The notes under the pieces were generated by a model. It was not told the origin of the DNA and ran no database searches. It was given only the letters and a program-made list of their open reading frames with translations. The position numbers and the translations under genes are program-made. Below, piece after piece: positions 45,294-55,085 of a DNA stretch of 64,000 nucleotides (the stretch's first letter is position 1; each line of letters begins with the position of its first letter). Origin of the DNA: Xanthomonas pisi DSM 18956 (GTDB taxonomy: Bacteria > Pseudomonadota > Gammaproteobacteria > Xanthomonadales > Xanthomonadaceae); NCBI RefSeq assembly GCF_001010415.1, contig NZ_JPLE01000016.1, forward strand, positions 125,734 to 189,733, written 5' to 3'.

Positions 45294-45418
45294 GGGATTT
45301 GGGATTCGGGATTCGGGATTAGTCGGCTGCGGGGCTCTGATGTCTCTACCTGACGGGCGGCGGTTGCGCTAAACGCAGGCAGTGCGGCGCCTTTGCCAAT
45401 CCCGAATTCCTAATCCCG
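45294..45418. repeat. Inverted GGGATT-type repeats after ppx
   Basis: The left arm (45294-45320) has four GGGATT units; the right arm (45397-45418) has complementary AATCCC units. They flank about 75 bp of other sequence downstream of ppx and upstream of the GT4 gene. Confidence 0.75.
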
Positions 45419-45501
45419 TCGCACTTGTCACCGCCGCGTCTTGTCGGCGCAACATCAATGCCATCGCCCTGCCGGAAGCTAGCCAAAACCGGAGAACGGG
45501 C

Positions 45502-46638
45502 ATGCGCTACGCGATCGTTACCGAAACCTATCCCCCCGAGGTCAACGGTGTTGCGCTGACGGTCCACGGCCTGGAAACCGGCCTGCGCGCGCGCGGGCAT
45601 CAGGTGGATGTGGTGCGTCCACGCCAGAGCTGTGACACCGCCACGTCCGATGCATTGCTGGTGCGTGGCGCGTCGTTGCCGCGCTACCCGGGGCTGAAAT
45701 TCGGTCTGCCGGCGACCCAGCGGCTGATCCGTCATTGGCGAACGACGCAACCGGACGCGGTCTACGTGGCCACGGAAGGCCCGCTGGGCTGGTCGGCGAT
45801 GCGTGCGGCACGCCGGCTGGGCATTCCGGTCGCCTCCGGCTTCCACACACGTTTCGACGAATACCTGCCGGACTACGGCGCCGCCTGGCTGCAAGGCACC
45901 GCGCTGCGCTGGATGCGACGCTTTCATAATCAGGCCGACGCCACCCTGGTGCCGACGCGCGAGCTGCAACAGGTGCTGCGCGAGGACGGCTTCGAGCGCG
46001 TGCAATTGCTGGCGCGCGCTGTCGACAGCCAGCAGTTCGATCCTGGCCGACGCGATCATGCCTTGCGCGCCGAGTGGGGCATCGAAGGCGAAGGCTTCGC
46101 AGCGATCTATGTCGGACGGATCGCCAGCGAAAAAAATCTGCCCTTGGCGGTGCAGGCATTTCGCAGGCTGCAGCAGATCCGCCCGAAGGCGCGCTTTGTG
46201 TGGGTCGGCGATGGCCCGGCGCGCGAAAAGATCGCGCACGAGAATCCCGACTTCATTTTCTGCGGCGTCCAGCGCGGCGAGGCCTTGGCGCGCCACTTCG
46301 CCAGCGGCGACCTGTTCCTGTTCCCCAGCCGCAGCGAAACCTTCGGCAACGTGACCCTGGAAGCGATGGCCAGCGGCGTGGCGACGGTCGCCTTCGACTA
46401 CGGTGCCGCGCGCGAATACCTGCGCAATGGCCAGACCGGCGCGGCGGTGGACACCGACGCGGCTTTCATCCAGGCCGCCGTCGCACTCACCCAAGACGAC
46501 GCGCTACGCCAACGCCTGGGTGCGGCGGCGGCGCAGGCGATGAAAAAATTGCATCCGGACAATGTGGTCTCCGACTTCGATGCCTTGTTGCTGGGCATCA
46601 CTGCGGCACGGGGGCGTTATGTCGTCAACGCGGCTTGA
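45502..46638 (+). CDS. GT4-family glycosyltransferase
   Basis: A 378-residue two-Rossmann-domain glycosyltransferase. The N-terminus RYAIVTETYPPEVNGVALTV, the GLPATQRLIRHW segment and the C-terminal LFPSRSETFGNVTLEAMASG donor-binding motif place it in GT4, near the alpha-mannosyl/glycolipid-forming enzymes of bacteria. The ATG at 45502 has a GGAGA at 45491-45495. It overlaps the PAP2 gene by 20 bp, suggesting a shared lipid pathway. The acceptor is unknown; diacylglycerol or a lipid carrier are both possible. Confidence 0.88.
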   Translation: MRYAIVTETYPPEVNGVALTVHGLETGLRARGHQVDVVRPRQSCDTATSDALLVRGASLPRYPGLKFGLPATQRLIRHWRTTQPDAVYVATEGPLGWSAMRAARRLGIPVASGFHTRFDEYLPDYGAAWLQGTALRWMRRFHNQADATLVPTRELQQVLREDGFERVQLLARAVDSQQFDPGRRDHALRAEWGIEGEGFAAIYVGRIASEKNLPLAVQAFRRLQQIRPKARFVWVGDGPAREKIAHENPDFIFCGVQRGEALARHFASGDLFLFPSRSETFGNVTLEAMASGVATVAFDYGAAREYLRNGQTGAAVDTDAAFIQAAVALTQDDALRQRLGAAAAQAMKKLHPDNVVSDFDALLLGITAARGRYVVNAA

Positions 46639-47161
46639 GGTCTTGCGCGGCCACGAAGCGCGCTGGTGCCGACGCGCCAACCATTGGTGCCGCCGACACA
46701 CGGTGCGCCGCACATTCGCCACCATCAGCCGCCTGGGCGATGGTGTGTTCTGGTACAGCCTGATGGGCCTGCTGGTGCTGCTCGACGGCATGGGTGGCGT
46801 TCGCGCCTCGGCGCACATGGCTGCCACCGGCGTGCTCGCCTTGACGCTGTACAAGGCACTCAAGCGCTGGACCCGCCGCCCGCGCCCCTACGCCGCCGAC
46901 GTGCGTATCCGCGCCTGGGTGGCGCCGCTGGACGAGTTCAGTTTTCCCTCCGGCCACACCTTGCATGCGGTGTCCTTCAGTATCGTGGCGCTGGCCTACT
47001 ACCCGTGGCTCGCCCCGCTGCTGGTGCCATTCTCGGCATGCGTGGCGCTATCGCGCGTCGTGCTCGGATTGCATTACCCCAGCGACGTGCTGGCCGCCAC
47101 GGCGATCGGAGTCGCGCTGGCGAGTCTGTCGCTGTGGGGGCTGCCGGCACTGATCGGGTAG
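46619..47161 (+). CDS. PAP2-family membrane phosphatase
   Basis: A 180-residue membrane protein with five to six helices. The PAP2 motifs are in order: KALKRWTRRPRPY near residues 77-89, FPSGHTLHA near 107-115 and SRVVLGLHYPSDVL near 146-159. Such enzymes dephosphorylate phosphatidic acid or undecaprenyl pyrophosphate at the periplasmic face. The ATG at 46619 overlaps the GT4 stop by 20 bp. The upstream in-frame ATG at 46562 is less likely because it lies deeper in the GT4 gene. Confidence 0.9.
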   Translation: MSSTRLEVLRGHEARWCRRANHWCRRHTVRRTFATISRLGDGVFWYSLMGLLVLLDGMGGVRASAHMAATGVLALTLYKALKRWTRRPRPYAADVRIRAWVAPLDEFSFPSGHTLHAVSFSIVALAYYPWLAPLLVPFSACVALSRVVLGLHYPSDVLAATAIGVALASLSLWGLPALIG

Positions 47162-47354
47162 AGGCTTGCGGCAGCGCCGCGCCGCGCGCGCTTGCGTGTG
47201 CCTGGCCCGGTTCCCTTATCGTTCTTGCGCAGCAGACGTGGACTCGGGCCAGGTGCCTGCGCAGGTGCACATCGCTGCGATGCGTTGATCGCCCGCTCAC
47301 GCAATCGCGGCTTCCGCGCCTCGCCATCCGGCGGTCCGGACGTACAATGGCGCG

Positions 47355-48098
47355 ATGACGACACTGTTCATCTCCGACCTGCATCTGGATCCGGCCCGGC
47401 CGGCGATCACCGCGCTGTTTCTGGATTTCCTGCGCACGCAGGTGCCCGGGAGCGATGCGCTGTACATCCTTGGGGACCTGTTCGAAGCCTGGATCGGCGA
47501 TGACACGCCATCCACCGCTGCAGATGAGGTCGCGGTGGCATTGCATGCGGTGGCCGATTCCGCCATCCCGGTCTTCTTCATGCCGGGCAACCGCGATTTC
47601 CTGGTGGGCGAAGCCTACGCGCAGCGCGCCGGCTTCCGCATTTTGCCCGACCCCACCGTGATCGATCTGTACGGCCAGACGACACTGCTGCTGCACGGCG
47701 ACCTGCTGTGCACCGACGACACCGCCTATCAGGCATTCCGTGCGCAGACGCGCGACCCGGTGTTTCAGGCGCAGTTTCTGGCGCAGCCGCTGGCCGCCCG
47801 CGTGGCCTTCGCGCAGCAGGCGCGTGCGGCAAGTCAGGCCCGTTACGCCGAACTCAAGCAGGGTGACCAGGCGCAGCTGGAAACCGTCACCGACGTGTCG
47901 CCGGCCGAGGTGGAAGCGACCTTCGTGCGTTACGGGCTGGATCGCATGATCCACGGCCATACCCATCGCCCTGCGATCCATACCCTGCAAGCCGGTGGCA
48001 ACACCTGCACGCGCATCGTGCTGGGCGACTGGTACGAGCAAGGCTCGGTGCTGCGGGTGGATGCCGATGGGGTTGCGTTGGAGCAGTTGCCGCTTTAG
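47355..48098 (+). CDS. lpxH: UDP-2,3-diacylglucosamine hydrolase LpxH
   Basis: A 247-residue calcineurin-type phosphoesterase. The metal motifs are ISDLHL (Asp8, His10), [11 protein letters not shown] near 40-50, MPGNRDF near 75-81, HGDLLC near 114-119 and IHGHTHRP near 197-204. It cleaves UDP-2,3-diacylglucosamine to lipid X in lipid A synthesis. The length is normal. It lies 193 bp downstream of the PAP2 gene. Confidence 0.95.
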   Translation: MTTLFISDLHLDPARPAITALFLDFLRTQVPGSDALYILGDLFEAWIGDDTPSTAADEVAVALHAVADSAIPVFFMPGNRDFLVGEAYAQRAGFRILPDPTVIDLYGQTTLLLHGDLLCTDDTAYQAFRAQTRDPVFQAQFLAQPLAARVAFAQQARAASQARYAELKQGDQAQLETVTDVSPAEVEATFVRYGLDRMIHGHTHRPAIHTLQAGGNTCTRIVLGDWYEQGSVLRVDADGVALEQLPL

Positions 48099-48509
48099 AT
48101 CCGGGATCCGCACCTGCATGCGGGGATTGCGCCGCGGCGGGTCCGAAGCCGCCGGTTGCGCGACTGTGGCGGCGGCTCTTCGCATCGCAGGCCAAGTGCG
48201 ACCACTGGGGCGCACGCACGACGGCGTGCCGCTGAGGACAACGAGCACGCTGGCCAGTCCAGCCGGTGCAACGCGCGCTCAACACGGCCCAGAACGCGCG
48301 TTGCGCCCTCAATCCGGGCGGCGCACCCAATCCAGCCGGCATCGGATACAGCGATCGATCGCGCTGCTGAAAGTCCGTACAGTGCGACCTTCATCCATAG
48401 CGGATGCCGCTACCAACATCGCGTTCGGGTGCGCAACGACGCAGTGGCAGCGCTCGCCGGCAACCCGACGCCTGCGTGCAATCCCGAATTGCCAAGTCGC
48501 TACAGCGTG
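48099..48509. other. Gene-free stretch after lpxH
   Basis: About 410 bp between the convergent lpxH and a lipoprotein gene. Open frames are short and carry no family features; no clear terminator hairpin was found. Confidence 0.5.
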
Positions 48510-48929
48510 TCACTGCACGCTGCGCGCACGCTCGGCGTAGTCGACGAAATCCGCATTGACCACGTCGTACCAGAACAGCGTGCCATCTGCCTGGACGCGG
48601 AAGCGGTCGCGCACCGGGCTGGTCTGCGGGTCGCCTGGGCAGCCGTCGCCGTGGCGTTCGTGCACGGCAAATTCAAACGCATCCGGCGTTGGCGGATCGT
48701 CCTGTTCGGCCATGATGCTGATGCAGTTGTCCGGGTAGACCTTGTCGCTTTGCAGCCGTGTTTCGAGCACCTGCAGCGCGCGCGCCTGGGCAGCGTTTTC
48801 GGTGGCGGGCGCCGGCGCGGCCACCGCAGGCTTGGGTGGCGTGGCGGCGGGCTCGGCAGGTTGCTGTTTGCATCCGGCAACTGCCAGCGCGACCAGGCAC
48901 AGCAGCGCATAACGCGAGGACGTGGACAT
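48510..48929 (-). CDS. Small lipoprotein of unknown function
   Basis: A 139-residue protein with a lipoprotein signal (lipobox VAGC at Cys20). A Pro/Ala-rich stretch of about 25 residues follows, then a compact domain with conserved-looking features (Cys in YPDNCISIMAEQD, HGDGCPGDP, TLFWYDVVNADFVDY). I do not recognise a named family. The two further Cys could form a disulfide in the periplasm. It is 137 bp from the metalloprotease gene, on the same strand. Confidence 0.8.
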   Translation of the reverse strand: MSTSSRYALLCLVALAVAGCKQQPAEPAATPPKPAVAAPAPATENAAQARALQVLETRLQSDKVYPDNCISIMAEQDDPPTPDAFEFAVHERHGDGCPGDPQTSPVRDRFRVQADGTLFWYDVVNADFVDYAERARSVQ

Positions 48930-49066
48930 GAGTGCTCCGCTCGACAGGACGTGGCCGGCAGGCGCCGGCGGTGCGTCTAGTCTGCGCGATCATCGCGCCC
49001 GGGTGTAGCGCAGTCGCGCAATGGCCCGACACCGCTCGGTGCCGGGCCATCGCAATCGCTCACCGA

Positions 49067-50320
49067 TCAGCGGAAGCCGGCGATGGTGGCCTTGGTGTTG
49101 ACCAGCACGCGCTGATTGTCGGCGGTGCTGGCATTGCCCATGGGCACGCCGTTGTAGCTGATGTTGGGGTTGGACCAGTAGTTCAGCCGCGGGCAGCCGC
49201 TGGTGCAGTCGTAGGCCATGATGGTGCGCCAGCTGTTGCCGTAACGATAGCCGTGACCATACGCGTACGGCGAGGTGCTCGGGTCGTTGGTGGCATCGTG
49301 GCGGGCGCTTTGCAGATGGCCGATTTCATGCGCAAAGCTGTAGTAGCCGGTCGCGCAGTCCCAGTACACCGATGCGAAGGCGCTCGCGGCGGTGGAGCCG
49401 ATGCCCGAGGCCAGCCCGCAGTAACTGCTGTTGTCCAGCACGATCACGCCCACGTCTGCGGTGTAGGTGTTGCGGCTGGTGTGGATGCTGTCCATGTAAC
49501 CGTCGTTGGTCACGCGGAAGCGCTGCAGGTCGGTGGTGAAGTTGCCGGTTTCGGTGTAGCTGGTGGTCTCGTAGCGCGCCAGCTGCAGGGTGATGCCGAC
49601 ATTGCTGTTGATATAGCCCTGGTTGGCTTCGGCCACCGCCAGCTGCACCAGCGACTGCATGTTGCCGCCGTACGCGGTCACCGCCTTGTTGGTGGCCACG
49701 ACCAGCACGCGGATGGTGGCTGGGCTGCCGGATGAGGCGGCCGCTGCGGTCACGCGCCCATCGCCGGGCATGTCGAACTTGGGCAGCAGGCTGTATTCGG
49801 CCGGATGCTCCTGCGGCATGCGCTGCTCGTCGACCTGCACCAGCACATGACGCCCATCGGCCAGGGGACGCAGGCGATACAGCTTGCCGGCGTAGCGGAT
49901 GGTGCCAGTGACGGTTTCGCCGCTGCGCACCAGGATGGCCGAGTTCAACGGGTCCACGCCGGACAAGGTGCGCGCGCGGGTGCCAGCTCGCGGACCGAGG
50001 TTGCCGTACCACACGCTGTCGCCGCCCTCCAACGCGTCCACCTTGGCCTGCGTGGCGGTGATGGTCTGGCCATCCAGCTGCAATTCCAGCAGTTTTTCGC
50101 CAGCGGTCACCGCGCCGGCATCGAGCTGCACCACCTGTGCGTTGGTGGTGGACGGGGCGCTCAACAGGCGTTGCAGCGAGGGTTCTGCGGTGGCGGTTGC
50201 CGCGGCGCTGCGGCTGAGCGCAGGGCCGGTTTGGTACAGGGGCTTGCCGGCAGCAGCGGCCGACCCGGCCAGGCACATGGCGATCAGACCGACCGTGGTG
50301 CACATCGACTTCGACTTCAT
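49067..50320 (-). CDS. Secreted reprolysin-like (M12B-type) zinc metalloprotease
   Basis: A 417-residue exported protein. The signal peptide is about residues 1-24 (ending SAAAAG). After a propeptide-like region to about 190, the protease domain has the zinc motif HEIGHLQSARHD with His331, Glu332, His335 and His341, and a downstream TIMAYDC segment in place of the Met-turn. Two or three disulfides are likely (SGCPRLNYW region). Family members in Xanthomonas are secreted, probably by the type II system. No propeptide-processing gene is adjacent. Confidence 0.9.
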   Translation of the reverse strand: MKSKSMCTTVGLIAMCLAGSAAAAGKPLYQTGPALSRSAAATATAEPSLQRLLSAPSTTNAQVVQLDAGAVTAGEKLLELQLDGQTITATQAKVDALEGGDSVWYGNLGPRAGTRARTLSGVDPLNSAILVRSGETVTGTIRYAGKLYRLRPLADGRHVLVQVDEQRMPQEHPAEYSLLPKFDMPGDGRVTAAAASSGSPATIRVLVVATNKAVTAYGGNMQSLVQLAVAEANQGYINSNVGITLQLARYETTSYTETGNFTTDLQRFRVTNDGYMDSIHTSRNTYTADVGVIVLDNSSYCGLASGIGSTAASAFASVYWDCATGYYSFAHEIGHLQSARHDATNDPSTSPYAYGHGYRYGNSWRTIMAYDCTSGCPRLNYWSNPNISYNGVPMGNASTADNQRVLVNTKATIAGFR

Positions 50321-51201
50321 CGTCTCTCTCTCCTAAGACATGGAAGCAATGGGTGCGAAACACCGGGCCCCTGTCCCCGGGACGCCATTAGGGCGCGCCG
50401 GAATGTACCGAATGCAAGTTGTTGCAAAAGAAAATTACGTTTTTGTGATGCTTGCCGATGACTGGATGCGATTCCGGCCGCATGCGCGACGACGTAGCGC
50501 ACAGTTCCGGTCGAAAGCGGTGTCGGCGAGACGCACGCGTCGTGCTGCAGCGGTGGGAGTCAAACGACGTACCCAGGTGCGTCGACGGACCGAAAGCCGC
50601 TCGCCAACCAACGCGCGTCGATCAGCAGGCATCGCCGTTGCTTGGCTGGGCCTGTCTCGAATGGACATGTCGGAGGCCAGTTCCGGGGGCGCCGCCGGCA
50701 GCAACCTGCTGGTTGTTCCCGGCGTTTTGTCAGCCGCTCTAACGAGAAGGTTCTCGGCTGCCTTGGGAGGCTTAGGCGCGCTGCATGCGGCGCTTGCAAG
50801 GCGCTTGATCCGTGCGTTAGCCGCAGGACCCTTGCCTGTCCGCCATCGCAGGACGCGCGGTGAATCCGTCCATGCAGGCTCTTATGCAGCATCCATGCAT
50901 GCAGCGTCAGCATCAGCTCCCGCGACGGTGGTCAGCCAAGGACGGAGCGTGATGGTCGATATGCCTGGCTTCTAGATCGAGCCATCGACCAAATCCCTGG
51001 TGTGGCATCCCACCGCTTGCAGGACACGGTGATCGCAGGGATGGATTCGCTGCGTCGCTTCCGATTGGTAAGGGCGCCGCAGCCTCGACCAGCGCCGCTT
51101 GCGAAGCGCCGATGGCGCCGAGCGCACCCAAATCACTCTGCGGCCCGTACCCGACAGGGCATGCGCGTACCGCTGCATGACAGCGGCATCGAACCCCGCC
51201 C
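50321..51201. other. Gene-free stretch between metalloprotease and DUF455 gene
   Basis: About 880 bp. It should contain the metalloprotease promoter at its left end (the region near 50400-50450 is locally AT-rich). A 211-codon open frame at 50340-50975 on + has a biased, Arg-rich composition and no ribosome-binding site; I treat it as non-coding. No RNA or repeat was recognised. Confidence 0.5.
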
Positions 51202-52002
51202 TCAGCCGGCCTGCTCTACCAGATCAGCGAGTTCGTCTTCGTCGAAACCGGCAAGCAGCCGCGCCTGCAGATTGAACGGGCCATGCAGATAACCGCCGGC
51301 GTATTCGCGCAACAACGCCTTGAAGCGCGCCCTTGGTTCGATGCCGGCCTGTGCGCAATACCAGCGGTACCAGCGCGAGCCGGCGGCCACGTGCGCCACT
51401 TCCTCGCGCAGGATCGTCTCCAGCACCTGGGCCGTGGCGGCATCGCCGAGCGAACGCAGTTTGACGATCATCGCCGGTGTGACATCCAGGCCGCGCGCTT
51501 CCAGCACCCGCGGCACCAACGCCATGCGTGCCAGACCGTCATGCGCGGTTTTCTCGCACATTTCCCACAAGCCGTTGTGCGCGGCAAAGTCGCCGTAGTC
51601 GCGATCGTGTGCCTGCAGGCGTGCGCGCAGCAGCATGAAGTGACGCGATTCGTCGTCGGCCACCGCCACCCAATCGGCGTAGAAGCCCTCCGGCAAGCCA
51701 CGAAAGCGATACACCGCATCCCAGGCCAGATCGATCGCATTGAGTTCGATATGCGCAATCGCATGAATGAAGGCAGCGCGTCCTTCCGGCGTGCCCAGTC
51801 CACGCCGCGGCAGCTCGCGCGGGTGCACCAGCACCGGCGTGGCTGGCCGACCCGGCATGCGGATCGGCGCAGGCGCCGGCGCAGCGGCGTTCAACAGCAG
51901 CCGGCCCTCGCGAAACGCGGCTGCGTACTGTTGCGTCAACGCGACCTTGTGCAGCGGGTCGGCAGCATCCAGGCACGCACGCGCGGCATCGAACAGATCC
52001 AT
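51202..52002 (-). CDS. DUF455 ferritin-like protein
   Basis: A 266-residue all-helical protein with a ferritin-like di-iron pattern. Carboxylate/His pairs are visible as HIELNAIDLAWD, DDESRHFMLL and LREEVAHV (about residues 92, 126 and 200). DUF455 proteins are ferritin-like and related to the tRNA hydroxylase MiaE; the substrate is not known. The start ATG at 52002 is 2 bp after the stop of the upstream lipoprotein gene, so it is coupled to it; a GTG two codons earlier is also possible. Confidence 0.88.
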   Translation of the reverse strand: MDLFDAARACLDAADPLHKVALTQQYAAAFREGRLLLNAAAPAPAPIRMPGRPATPVLVHPRELPRRGLGTPEGRAAFIHAIAHIELNAIDLAWDAVYRFRGLPEGFYADWVAVADDESRHFMLLRARLQAHDRDYGDFAAHNGLWEMCEKTAHDGLARMALVPRVLEARGLDVTPAMIVKLRSLGDAATAQVLETILREEVAHVAAGSRWYRWYCAQAGIEPRARFKALLREYAGGYLHGPFNLQARLLAGFDEDELADLVEQAG

Positions 52003-52004
52003 GC

Positions 52005-52614
<610 letters not shown>

Positions 52615-52640
<26 letters not shown>

Positions 52641-54081
52641 CGTCCGAGCGCAGTTGCTGGATGCGTTCGAAATAGCCCGGTTCGATACCGGTGATGTATT
52701 CGCCGTTGAAACACGAGGAATCGAATTGCTGGATGTCCGGATTGCCCTCGCGCACCGCCACTTCCAGATCTTCCAGGTCCTGGTAGATCAGCCAGTCGCA
52801 GCCCAGGAATTCCTGGATTTCCAGCTCGCTGCGGCCATGCGCGATCAGCTCTTCGGCGGCCGGCATGTCGATGCCGTAGATGTTGGGATAGCGCACCGGC
52901 GGCGCGGCCGAGGCCAGATACACCTTGCGCGCACCGGCGTCGCGCGCCATCTGCACGATCTGCCGGCTGGTGGTGCCACGCACGATGGAATCGTCGACCA
53001 GCAGCACCACGCGGTTGCGGAATTCCAGATGGATCGGGTTGAGCTTGCGGCGCACCGACTTCTGCCGCTCGCCCTGCCCCGGCATGATGAAGGTGCGGCC
53101 CACGTAGCGATTCTTGACGAAACCCTCGCGGTACTTCACGCCGAGCACATTGGACATTTCCAGCGCCACATCGCGCGAGGTGTCCGGGATCGGAATGATG
53201 GTGTCGATATCGTGATCCGGGCGCAGGCGCAGGATCTTCTCGCCCAGCTTCAGGCCCATGCGCATGCGCGCCTTGTGCACCGAAATATTGTCGATCATCG
53301 AATCGGGGCGCGCGAAGTACACGTACTCGAAGATGCACGGCGCGTTGACGGTCGGCGCAGCACAGACTTCCGAAAACAGCTCGCCGCGCGCGGTGATCAC
53401 CATCGCCTCGCCGGGACGCACGTCGCGTACGCGCTGGTAGCCGAGGATGTCCAGCGCGGCCGATTCGGAGGAGACGATGTATTCGGTACCTTCGGCGTGC
53501 TCGCGCTTGCCCAGCACCAGCGGACGGATGCCATGCGGGTCGCGGAAGGCCACCAGCCCCAGGCCCAGCACCACGCTCACCACCGCATAGCCGCCCTTGC
53601 AACGACGGTGCACGCCGGCCACCGCGCGGATCGCCGCCTCGGGGGTGAGCATGCGCTGCGCGTCCAGTTCGTAGGCGAACACGTTCAGCAGCACTTCGCT
53701 GTCCGAATCGGTATTGATGTTGCGGCGATCGGCTTCGAACACCTGCTGGCGCAGGGCCTCGGTGTTGATCAGGTTGCCGTTGTGGGCCAGCGCGATGCCG
53801 TAGGGCGAATTGACGTAGAACGGCTGCGCCTCGTCCATGCCTTCCGAGCCTGCGGTCGGGTAGCGGCAATGCGCAATGCCGACGCGGCCTTCCAGCACCG
53901 CCATCTTCTTCTCGTCGAAGACATCGCGTACCAGGCCATTGGCTTTTTGCACGCGCAACCGCGTGCCGTCGGCGGTGGCGATGCCTGCGGCGTCCTGCCC
54001 ACGATGCTGCAGGACGGTCAGGCCGTCATAAAGTTGCCCGGCGACGTTTTGGTTGCCGACAATACCGACGATGCCACACAT
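52615..54081 (-). CDS. purF: Amidophosphoribosyltransferase PurF
   Basis: A 488-residue PurF. It begins Met-Cys-Gly-Ile-Val, where Cys2 is the N-terminal glutaminase nucleophile. The phosphoribosyltransferase domain has the PRPP-binding [15 protein letters not shown] near residues 360-375. It makes phosphoribosylamine, the first step of purine synthesis. The order cvpA-purF is conserved; purF is 30 bp downstream of cvpA on the same strand. Confidence 0.97.
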
Positions 54082-54111
54082 GGTGCGCGTTCTCCGCTTC
54101 GGCTTGCGCCG

Positions 54112-54858
54112 TTACTGTGAAGGTGGCCGTGCCTGGCCTTGGGGTTCGACCCGAGCCGGGTCGCTTTCTCCGCCGCGAACCTGCGCCGGATCGATATTGG
54201 CCGGCATCGCCTGCGCCGGATTGCCTCCGTCGCTGGCAGCGTTGCCGGGTCTGCCGAGCGCCCGCGACATGGTGTCGCTCAGGCCAGACCCGGACAGCAT
54301 TTTGCCCAGGTCCGTATTATCGCCTGTCGAAGGCAACTTCCCCAACTCCGTGGGCAGGTTGCCCAGTTCCATGGATGGCATGTCCATCGACGGCATGCGC
54401 CAGGCCGGCAGTTGCGCTCGCATCCAGCCGGCGCCGGGCTGCAGGATCGGCAGCAGCACCGATTGTCGCCACGCCGGTTCGCGCGGCAGTGGCGTGAAGC
54501 CCATCAGCAGCACCAGCACGCTGGCCAGAAACCCGCCGCGCACCACGCCCAGACCGAACCCGAGCATGCGGTCGGTCCCGCCGAGCTTGACCGCATCCAC
54601 GCCGGCGCGAATGACCATGCCGATCACCGCCACACTGATCAACACGCCGACAAACACCATGGCGTAGCCGCCGAACGACTCGGTAGCCGACGGATGCTTG
54701 CCATCGGCCAGCCAGCGCGCGGCCGAGCCGCCCAACAGGAAGGTCGCCCAGCCCGCCAGCAACCACGACAAGGTGCCGACCACGATGGCGACGAAGCCGC
54801 GCAGCAGGCCCAACAGCGCCGACACCAGAATGATGACGCCCAACACCATGTCGATCAT
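54112..54858 (-). CDS. cvpA: CvpA family membrane protein
   Basis: A 248-residue inner-membrane protein. Four hydrophobic helices occupy about residues 1-125 (IDMVLGVIILVSALLGLLRG, VFVGVLISVAVIGMVI), followed by an unusually long hydrophilic Met/Pro/Ser-rich C-terminal tail. The ATG at 54858 starts directly with the first helix and is preferred to the longer frame. CvpA is needed for colicin V production and bile resistance in enterics. Its fixed partner purF follows. Confidence 0.9.
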   Translation of the reverse strand: MIDMVLGVIILVSALLGLLRGFVAIVVGTLSWLLAGWATFLLGGSAARWLADGKHPSATESFGGYAMVFVGVLISVAVIGMVIRAGVDAVKLGGTDRMLGFGLGVVRGGFLASVLVLLMGFTPLPREPAWRQSVLLPILQPGAGWMRAQLPAWRMPSMDMPSMELGNLPTELGKLPSTGDNTDLGKMLSGSGLSDTMSRALGRPGNAASDGGNPAQAMPANIDPAQVRGGESDPARVEPQGQARPPSQ

Positions 54859-55085
54859 TGGCGAGGTCTCCGCGCGGCGCATGCGCCGGTCCAACGTGGC
54901 TTGCTGATCATTGCCTTCCCCTCCGTGGGCGTGAAGCTGTCGAAACTGCGGGTGTGGCCGAAAGACGCCAGCGCTGGTCATCCGCCTCTGCGGCGCCTGC
55001 AACACGTGGACCGGACGCGTGGCTCACGCCGATTCGCACCGCAGCCGCTGCCGCCAGGCGACGGCGCGGCAGGTTGAGATCATCT

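Noticed and set aside
45425..45447. Possible Pho box upstream of the GT4 gene (TTGTCAC and TTGTCGG)
   Set aside because: The two cores are 16 bp apart instead of 11, so PhoB dimers would not bind side by side. It may still matter, but is not listed as a Pho box.
50340..50975. 211-codon open frame in the gap after the metalloprotease
   Set aside because: Arg/Ala-biased, no ribosome-binding site, no domain.
52654..54120. 488-codon open frame antisense to purF
   Set aside because: A shadow of purF with a His/Ala-rich, non-domain composition.
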